Below, in pieces: positions 58,985-64,000 of a stretch of 64,000 bases of DNA. This DNA is from Aalborgiella sp040079635 (lineage in GTDB: Bacteria; Pseudomonadota; Gammaproteobacteria; Burkholderiales; Burkholderiaceae_C): positions 1 through 64,000 of the forward strand of contig JBEBJY010000004.1 of the NCBI GenBank assembly GCA_040079635.1, read 5' to 3'. Made by a program: the position numbers and the translations under genes. The notes below the pieces were generated by a model. The model did no database searches. It was given only the letters and a program-made list of their open reading frames with translations, and was not told the origin of the DNA. The first letter of the stretch is position 1. Each line of letters begins with the position of its first letter.

Positions 58985-59659
58985 ATGAATTACCAGCACA
59001 CAAAAACACGGGTATGGGATTTGCCAACACGAATTTTCCACTGGACACTAGCCGTTTGTGTGTTCTGCCTACTTATCACAGGGTTCAGAGGTGGTGACGC
59101 TATGCAATGGCATTACCGATTTGGCTACTGCGTGCTGACTTTGCTGCTGTTTCGGTTGGTTTGGGGCATCGTAGGTGGCAAATGGTCGCGTTTTGCATCG
59201 TTCATATATGCGCCTAGCACTATTATTCGTTATCTAAAAGGTCAAGGCCATGCGCACCATTCAGTTGGTCACAACCCATTGGGCGCTTTTTCTGTTTTTG
59301 CAATGCTGGCTTTGCTGTTGGCGCAGGTTGCCACGGGTTTGATCAGCGATGACGAGATTTCTGCAGCAGGGCCATTGACCAAATTTGTCTCCAACGCAAC
59401 AGTTAGCTTAGCGTCTAGCTACCACGTGACGATCGGCAAAGTATTGGTAATTTTTCTGATCGTCACCCACGTCGCAGCGATTGTTTTTTATCTTTATAAA
59501 AAGCGAGAAAACCTCATCAAACCCATGCTGCATGGCGATAAATTGCTGCCCGCCAGCACTCCCGCTTCTGTCGACACAGCAGGCACTCGTGGCTTAGCTC
59601 TGGTCATACTGCTGATCTGCGCTGCTACTGTATATTGGCTGGTCGGTTTGGGGGCTTGA
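58985..59659 (+). CDS. Cytochrome b561-type membrane protein
   Basis: A 224-residue protein with four heme-binding helices plus a C-terminal helix. RIFHWTLAVCVFCLLITGF, MQWHYRFGYCVL and SSYHVTIGKVLVIFLIVTHVAAI supply the His ligands. It would pass electrons from the quinone pool to a periplasmic acceptor, probably the neighbouring cytochrome c'. Confidence 0.88.
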   Translation: MNYQHTKTRVWDLPTRIFHWTLAVCVFCLLITGFRGGDAMQWHYRFGYCVLTLLLFRLVWGIVGGKWSRFASFIYAPSTIIRYLKGQGHAHHSVGHNPLGAFSVFAMLALLLAQVATGLISDDEISAAGPLTKFVSNATVSLASSYHVTIGKVLVIFLIVTHVAAIVFYLYKKRENLIKPMLHGDKLLPASTPASVDTAGTRGLALVILLICAATVYWLVGLGA

Positions 59660-59690
59660 ACAGCAAATGCATGACTGCTCAAATAAGCAC

Positions 59691-60179
59691 ATGAACACAC
59701 GAGCCATCACATTCACAGCACCTGTTTTGGCTGAGGAGTTGAAAGCAAGCTCGGATATTTTCCAAGAGTATGCGATCAGCTTAGGTTTTGACTTGTGTTT
59801 TCAGGATTTTGAAGGTGAGATAGCTAATCTGCCTGGCGATTACGCCCCACCGCGCGGCGCTCTGCTACTAGCAAAAGTTGATGGTGCCATAGCTGGTTGC
59901 TGTGCTTTGCGGCCGCTAGATTCAAGTGATTATGTGAATGCCGCAGAGATGAAGCGCTTGTACGTGCGCCCCGCTTTTCGCGGCTTAGGTTTGGGACGTC
60001 AACTGGCTGAAGCTATTTTGAACGAAGCACGCATGGGTGGCTACGACAGTGTTCTGCTAGACACTTTAGACGACATGGATATTGCTCGCGCCATGTATGA
60101 GGAACTTGGTTTCAAGGAAATCCCACCGTACTATCACAACCCTTTAGCAGGTGCGCACTACCTCAAAGTCGACCTATAA
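59691..60179 (+). CDS. GNAT-family N-acetyltransferase
   Basis: A 162-residue acetyltransferase. MKRLYVRPAFRGLGLGRQLAEAIL is the acetyl-CoA motif, and VLLDTLDDMDIARAMYEELGF the following strand and helix. I use the ATG at 59691; an earlier one at 59667 adds eight residues. The substrate is unknown. It follows the cytochrome by 31 bases. Confidence 0.85.
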   Translation: MNTRAITFTAPVLAEELKASSDIFQEYAISLGFDLCFQDFEGEIANLPGDYAPPRGALLLAKVDGAIAGCCALRPLDSSDYVNAAEMKRLYVRPAFRGLGLGRQLAEAILNEARMGGYDSVLLDTLDDMDIARAMYEELGFKEIPPYYHNPLAGAHYLKVDL

Positions 60180-60185
60180 ATACAC

Positions 60186-60240
60186 CCCTAGCCGGCGTAT
60201 TTATTACCTAAGTAGCTAATATATTATATAGCTACTTAGG
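60186..60240 (+). repeat. Dispersed repeat, copy R12, with an extended palindrome
   Basis: Copy between convergent GNAT and peroxiredoxin genes. Its right half has grown into a 12-base perfect stem, CCTAAGTAGCTA (60207-60218) and TAGCTACTTAGG (60229-60240), around a 10-base AT loop. Confidence 0.88.
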
Positions 60241-60258
60241 TATTTAAACTTCGAATAA

Positions 60259-60765
60259 TTACGCTTTAGCCTGCGCCAGCATGGTTACCGCGTCGCTCAC
60301 TTCAAACTTACCTGGAGCTTCAATATTCAAGGTCGCCACTTTGCCGTCTTTGATGAGCATCGAATAACGGTTGCTGCGCAAACCCATACCCTTGCCGCTC
60401 AAATCAAGCGTTAAGCCGGTTGCTTTGGTGAAAACAGCATCGCCATCAGCCAACATACGCACTTTGCCGACAGATTTTTGGTCGCGAGCCCACGCGCCCA
60501 TGACGAAGGCGTCGTTCACGCTAATGCACCAAATTTCGTCCACGCCAGCGGCTTTGAAATCCGCAAGGTGGTTGACGTAGCCTGGCACATGTTTAGCTGA
60601 GCAGGTAGGCGTAAAAGCGCCTGGCAAGGCAAATAATGCAATGGTTTTGCCAGCAGTGGCTTTAGTCACGTCAACAGCGTTGGGGCCTAGACTACAGCCT
60701 TCGCCTTCAACGTCTGAAAACTCCATAAGGGTTGCGGATGGTAGGGTGTCGCCGACTTTGATCAT
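60259..60765 (-). CDS. Peroxiredoxin (Prx5/AhpE type)
   Basis: A 168-residue thiol peroxidase. ALFALPGAFTPTCSAKHVPGYV holds the peroxidatic Cys, and CISVNDAFVMGAWARDQ and GLRSNRYSMLIKDGKV are typical of the Prx5 group with glutaredoxin-type partners. An ATG at 60765 with AAGGA upstream is chosen. The C-terminal glutaredoxin domain of some relatives is absent. Confidence 0.93.
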   Translation of the reverse strand: MIKVGDTLPSATLMEFSDVEGEGCSLGPNAVDVTKATAGKTIALFALPGAFTPTCSAKHVPGYVNHLADFKAAGVDEIWCISVNDAFVMGAWARDQKSVGKVRMLADGDAVFTKATGLTLDLSGKGMGLRSNRYSMLIKDGKVATLNIEAPGKFEVSDAVTMLAQAKA

Positions 60766-60873
60766 GATTTGTCCTTTAATAAAAATGAGATTTATGAAGT
60801 TGCAGGCCTGATTCCGAAGAATCATTGCTATTCAAACGAATGCGTATTGTCTCAAAAACAAGCTGCCAAAAAC

Positions 60874-60903
60874 AAAAGCGGCTCACATAATGAGCCGCTT
60901 TAT
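60874..60903 (-). terminator. Terminator of the S10-type ribosomal operon
   Basis: On the minus strand AAAGCGGCTCA and TGAGCCGCTTT form an 11-base stem followed by T-rich sequence, 44 bases after the rpsQ stop. It ends the ribosomal protein operon here. Confidence 0.88.
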
Positions 60904-60946
60904 AGGGACTTTAGGTCAATCTCTTGCGAGATTAAAGTTGAATCGC

Positions 60947-61216
60947 TTAAACCTCAATAGCTTTCTGAACCAAACGGGTAGCAACCCAGTTTTTGGTTTT
61001 AGAAATTGGACGGCTTTCGGTAATTTCGATGGTGTCACCCAATTTGTACTCGCCCTTTTCGTCATGGGCGTGGTACTTGCTGGATTTTCCAACGATCTTG
61101 CCATAGAGCTCGTGTTTAACACGACGCTCGATTAGCACTGTCACTGTTTTGGTACGCTTGTCGCTGACCACCTTGCCAACCAAGGTGCGCTTGAGGGATG
61201 TTTTAGCTTCCGTCAT
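60947..61216 (-). CDS. rpsQ: 30S ribosomal protein S17
   Basis: An 89-residue protein. LKRTLVGKVVSDKRTKTVTVLIERRVKHELYGKIVGKSSKYHAHDE is the S17 OB-fold core. It binds 16S rRNA early in small-subunit assembly. It is the last gene before the operon terminator and follows rpmC by 11 bases. Confidence 0.97.
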   Translation of the reverse strand: MTEAKTSLKRTLVGKVVSDKRTKTVTVLIERRVKHELYGKIVGKSSKYHAHDEKGEYKLGDTIEITESRPISKTKNWVATRLVQKAIEV

Positions 61217-61227
61217 TTAGTTGCTCC

Positions 61228-61437
61228 TTATTTGGCGGTTGTAGATGCAGCTGCTTGCTGTTGACCAAGAATGGTCTTCGCGCGAGCAATGTCGCGGCGT
61301 GCAGAACGCAGCGTAGCGGTGTTAGTGAGTTGTTGCGTGGCTTTTTGCATACGCAGGCCGAAGTGAGCTTTTTGTAAAGCTTTAACTTCAGTTTGCAGAC
61401 CAGCAACGTCTTTTTGGCGGAGTTCAGTTGATTTCAT
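61228..61437 (-). CDS. rpmC: 50S ribosomal protein L29
   Basis: A 69-residue protein with MKSTELRQKDVAGLQTEVKAL and LRSARRDIARAKTILGQQ, the helical hairpin of L29 near the exit tunnel. A short Ala/Thr tail follows. Confidence 0.96.
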   Translation of the reverse strand: MKSTELRQKDVAGLQTEVKALQKAHFGLRMQKATQQLTNTATLRSARRDIARAKTILGQQQAAASTTAK

Positions 61438-61455
61438 AATATGAGCTTTCCTGAA

Positions 61456-61872
61456 TTATTGACCGAGCAGACGGGCTACAAAAGTAGTACGCAAAGGCAG
61501 TTTGGCAGCAGCCAAACGGAACGCTTCACGAGCCAACTCTTCTGGCACACCAACGATTTCAAACACGATTTTACCGGGCTGAATTTCAGCGACGTAGTAT
61601 TCAGGGTTACCTTTACCGTTACCCATACGCACTTCAGCAGGCTTTTGGGAAATTGGCTTGTCAGGGAACACACGAATCCAGATACGACCGCCACGCTTCA
61701 CGTGACGAGAAATCGCACGACGTGCGGCTTCGATCTGACGTGCCGTTAAACGGCCACGATCAACACATTTCAGACCAAAATCACCGAATGCGACTGAGCT
61801 TCCTCGAGTAGCGATACCAGTGTTACGGCCTTTTTGCTCTTTGCGGTATTTCCGGCGAGCGGGTTGCAACAT
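61456..61872 (-). CDS. rplP: 50S ribosomal protein L16
   Basis: A 138-residue protein. MLQPARRKYRKEQKGRNTG at the start and VPEELAREAFRLAAAKLPLRTTFV near the end are typical. It binds the A-site region of 23S rRNA. It follows rpsC by two bases. Confidence 0.98.
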   Translation of the reverse strand: MLQPARRKYRKEQKGRNTGIATRGSSVAFGDFGLKCVDRGRLTARQIEAARRAISRHVKRGGRIWIRVFPDKPISQKPAEVRMGNGKGNPEYYVAEIQPGKIVFEIVGVPEELAREAFRLAAAKLPLRTTFVARLLGQ

Positions 61873-61874
61873 AA

Positions 61875-62795
61875 TTATTCTCCTTTACCGTCAGCCGCTG
61901 CTGGTGCAGTGGCAGGCGCGGCTGTTTTACTAGCAACACGCTTAACGGTAGTTTTCGGTGCATCGCTTGCGCTTACACCTGGGGTAACAGAAGCGTTGGC
62001 TTCTGCGGGGGCGCTGACGATGCGGCGTGGTGCGCGCACGGCTGGACGGTCGCCTGCTGGACGATCTGAACCTGGGCGAGCGTCACGACGTGGACCACGT
62101 GGGTCACGGCGGCCACCACGGTCGTCTTCTGGACGAGGCGTGTCAACCACTGCTGGCAAGTCGGTACGACCCAAGGTGTCACCTTTGTAAACCCAAACCT
62201 TCACGCCAATAATGCCGTAAGTGGTTTGTGCTTCAGATGTACCGTAGTCGATATCAGCACGCAAAGTGTGAAGTGGCACGCGACCTTCGCGGTACCATTC
62301 GCAGCGAGCGATTTCAATACCGTTCAAACGGCCAGATGACATGATCTTGATGCCCAAAGCGCCCAAACGCATTGCGTTTTGCATGGCGCGCTTCATCGCA
62401 CGGCGGAACATGATACGCTTTTCGAGCTGTTGGGTGATCGAGTCAGCAATCAATTTAGCATCGATTTCAGGCTTGCGCACTTCTTCGATGTTGACTGCGA
62501 CTGGCACGCCCAATTGCTTAGCCAAGTCACGCTTCAAGTTTTCGATGTCTTCGCCTTTTTTGCCGATCACAACACCCGGACGAGCCGAGAAAATCGTGAT
62601 ACGTGCATTTTTAGCTGGACGCTCGATCAAAACGCGTGATACAGAAGCATTCTTCAGTTTGACCTTCAAGTACTCACGTACTTTGATGTCTTCAGCCAGC
62701 ATGCCAGCGAAGTCACGGTTGTTGGCGTACCAACGAGAAGCCCAGTTACGGCTGATCGCTAAGCGAAAGCCTGTTGGATGGATTTTTTGTCCCAT
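61875..62795 (-). CDS. rpsC: 30S ribosomal protein S3 with long C-terminal extension
   Basis: A 306-residue protein. The KH domain (ARPGVVIGKKGEDIENLKRDL) and the C-terminal conserved region (GRLNGIEIARCEWYREGRVPLHTLRADIDYG) are canonical. About 75 residues beyond the usual end are rich in Arg, Gly, Pro and Ala (RGGRRDPRGPRRDARPG), with an acidic-neutral tail. The extension is longer than in E. coli and probably disordered. Confidence 0.97.
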   Translation of the reverse strand: MGQKIHPTGFRLAISRNWASRWYANNRDFAGMLAEDIKVREYLKVKLKNASVSRVLIERPAKNARITIFSARPGVVIGKKGEDIENLKRDLAKQLGVPVAVNIEEVRKPEIDAKLIADSITQQLEKRIMFRRAMKRAMQNAMRLGALGIKIMSSGRLNGIEIARCEWYREGRVPLHTLRADIDYGTSEAQTTYGIIGVKVWVYKGDTLGRTDLPAVVDTPRPEDDRGGRRDPRGPRRDARPGSDRPAGDRPAVRAPRRIVSAPAEANASVTPGVSASDAPKTTVKRVASKTAAPATAPAAADGKGE

Positions 62796-62810
62796 ATGTC
62801 TTCAGGCCTT

Positions 62811-63146
62811 TCAGTTGCCAACCGTCACGTACACATGGCACGTGGGTTTGCTGATGCTGTTACCGCGGCCTTTAGCGCGCGCGGTGAAACGTTTGAGCGT
62901 AGCGCCTTGTTCGACGTAGATGGTTTTCACCCTCAACTCGTCGATATCAGCACCGTCGTTGTGTTCGGCGTTAGCGATAGCGGACTCAAGCACTTTCTTG
63001 ATGATCACAGCAGCTTTTTTCTGCGTGAATTGCAAGACATTCAATGCTTGGTCAACTTTTTTGCCGCGAATTAAATCAGCGACCAGACGGCCTTTGTCGA
63101 CCGACAAACGCACGCCGCGTAGGGTTGCACGTGTTTCCATGGTCAT
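62811..63146 (-). CDS. rplV: 50S ribosomal protein L22
   Basis: A 111-residue protein with the 23S-binding core RLVADLIRGKKVDQALNVLQF and the extended loop IYVEQGATLKRFTARAKGRG that lines the exit tunnel. The start may be the second Met, MTMETRATLRG. Confidence 0.97.
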   Translation of the reverse strand: MTMETRATLRGVRLSVDKGRLVADLIRGKKVDQALNVLQFTQKKAAVIIKKVLESAIANAEHNDGADIDELRVKTIYVEQGATLKRFTARAKGRGNSISKPTCHVYVTVGN

Positions 63147-63149
63147 TCC

Positions 63150-63428
63150 TTATTTCTTCACGACTTTTTTGTCAGCCGGATGACCTTTAAAAGTACGAGT
63201 GAGCGCGAACTCACCTAACTTATGGCCAACCATTTGATCAGTGATATAGACAGGGACGTGTTGCTTGCCGTTATGCACAGCAATGGTCAAGCCGATGAAA
63301 TCGGGCAAAACCATAGAACGACGCGACCAAGTCTTGATCGGTTTTTTATCTTTGGTTGCAACAGCCTTTTCAGTCTTTGCAATCAAATGGTGGTCAACAA
63401 AAGGACCTTTTTTGAGTGAGCGAGTCAT
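63150..63428 (-). CDS. rpsS: 30S ribosomal protein S19
   Basis: A 92-residue protein beginning MTRSLKKGPFVDHHL and ending KGHPADKKVVKK. It sits in the head of the small subunit, with the conserved KTWSRRSMVLPDFIGLTIAVHNGK. Confidence 0.98.
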   Translation of the reverse strand: MTRSLKKGPFVDHHLIAKTEKAVATKDKKPIKTWSRRSMVLPDFIGLTIAVHNGKQHVPVYITDQMVGHKLGEFALTRTFKGHPADKKVVKK

Positions 63429-63439
63429 TTGCCTTCCCC

Positions 63440-64000
63440 TTATTTCTTACGACGCGACACAACCATAACCTGGGTGCGCTTGTTGTTACGGGTACGGTAA
63501 CCCTTGGTGAGATTACCCCAAGGATCGACAGGATGACGGCCTTCGCCAGTTTTACCTTCGCCACCGCCGTGTGGGTGATCAACAGGATTCATAACCACAC
63601 CGCGAACGGTAGGACGAATACCCATCCAACGCTTCACACCAGCTTTACCTAAACGGCGCAGGCTGTGCTCTTCGTTGGCGACTTCACCGATGGTTGCGCG
63701 ACATTCGATATGAATCTTGCGCACTTCACCTGAACGCATACGCACTTGGGCATAAATGCCTTCGCGAGCGAGCAAGGTTGCAGATGTACCAGCCGAACGT
63801 GCGATTTGCGCGCCTTTGCCAATTTGCATCTCGATACAGTGAATCGTTGAACCGACTGGAATGTTGCGGATAGGCAAAGTATTACCAGCACGAATCGGGG
63901 CTTCAGCGCCGCTCATGATGGAAGCACCAGCTTCTAAGCCACGCGGCGCAATGATGTAGCGACGCTCACCGTCAGCATAGCAAACCAATGCCAAATGTGC
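63440..64000 (-). CDS. rplB: 50S ribosomal protein L2, partial
   Basis: The C-terminal two-thirds of L2; the gene continues past the right edge and the N-terminus is outside the window. HLALVCYADGERRYIIAPRGLEAGA and NPVDHPHGGGEGKTGEGRHPVDPWG (peptidyl-transferase region) are diagnostic. The first gene of the visible cluster, upstream of rpsS by 11 bases. Confidence 0.98.
   Translation of the reverse strand, partial: AHLALVCYADGERRYIIAPRGLEAGASIMSGAEAPIRAGNTLPIRNIPVGSTIHCIEMQIGKGAQIARSAGTSATLLAREGIYAQVRMRSGEVRKIHIECRATIGEVANEEHSLRRLGKAGVKRWMGIRPTVRGVVMNPVDHPHGGGEGKTGEGRHPVDPWGNLTKGYRTRNNKRTQVMVVSRRKK

Overview
The window reads as chromosomal DNA of a Burkholderiales betaproteobacterium, most probably from or near the Comamonadaceae. 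The evidence is the gene content and order: tlpA-accB-accC-prmA-DUF3426, a lysine/alanine-rich histone-like protein, nrdA-nrdB with NrdR boxes, ccsA next to ffh, and rpsQ closing the ribosomal cluster. A 48-base dispersed repeat ending in a small hairpin resembles repeats I recall from Comamonadaceae. The genus is not resolved. There is no prophage, transposase or CRISPR array.

Layout. 1-4.1 kb: a lipoprotein and a three-gene CDP-hexose operon (4,6-dehydratase, 3,5-epimerase, C-methyltransferase). 4.2-9.9 kb: two tandem DUF6311 membrane proteins followed by GtrB-like and GtrA-like genes, a probable surface-glycan modification operon. 9.9-18.2 kb: ChbG-type deacetylase, mpl, a degenerate nucleotidyltransferase-like protein, TlpA, accB-accC, prmA, a zinc-ribbon protein and a PfkB kinase. 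18.3-23.6 kb: histone-like protein and nrdA-nrdB. 23.6-29.6 kb: ampD, ccsA, ffh, a toxin-antitoxin pair, miaB and a thioesterase. 29.7-35.6 kb: a complete glucarate/galactarate catabolic set. 35.7-38.3 kb: tRNA-Met, an AT-rich Fic module and ychF. 38.4-44.0 kb: an ABC transporter operon with its GntR regulator and a racemase-like enzyme. 44.2-48.4 kb: upp, a MOSC protein, an orphan gene, a UbiH-type hydroxylase and dsbC. 48.4-54.0 kb: an arsenosugar cluster (arsS, two glycosyltransferase-type genes, arsM, a PiT transporter) divergent from mtnP. 54.1-60.8 kb: YegP-like protein, M61 peptidase, an attenuated DAHP synthase, thioredoxin, cytochromes, GNAT and peroxiredoxin. 60.9-64.0 kb: rplB(partial)-rpsS-rplV-rpsC-rplP-rpmC-rpsQ on the minus strand.

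Three observations stand out. First, twelve copies of the 48-base repeat are present. Three lie inside genes, all antisense to the repeat's usual orientation and all in the same reading frame. In each, a codon that is TAG or TAA in seven of the nine intergenic copies is CAG, AAG or GAG. One of these copies forms the hydrophobic core and cleavage site of a signal peptide. Second, the DAHP synthase is preceded by a 25-residue leader peptide packed with Phe, Tyr and Trp codons, then a terminator and a matching antiterminator segment. Third, the arsenosugar genes face an MTA phosphorylase that could act in the same pathway. All assignments come from reading the sequence and recalling families; no searches were run.
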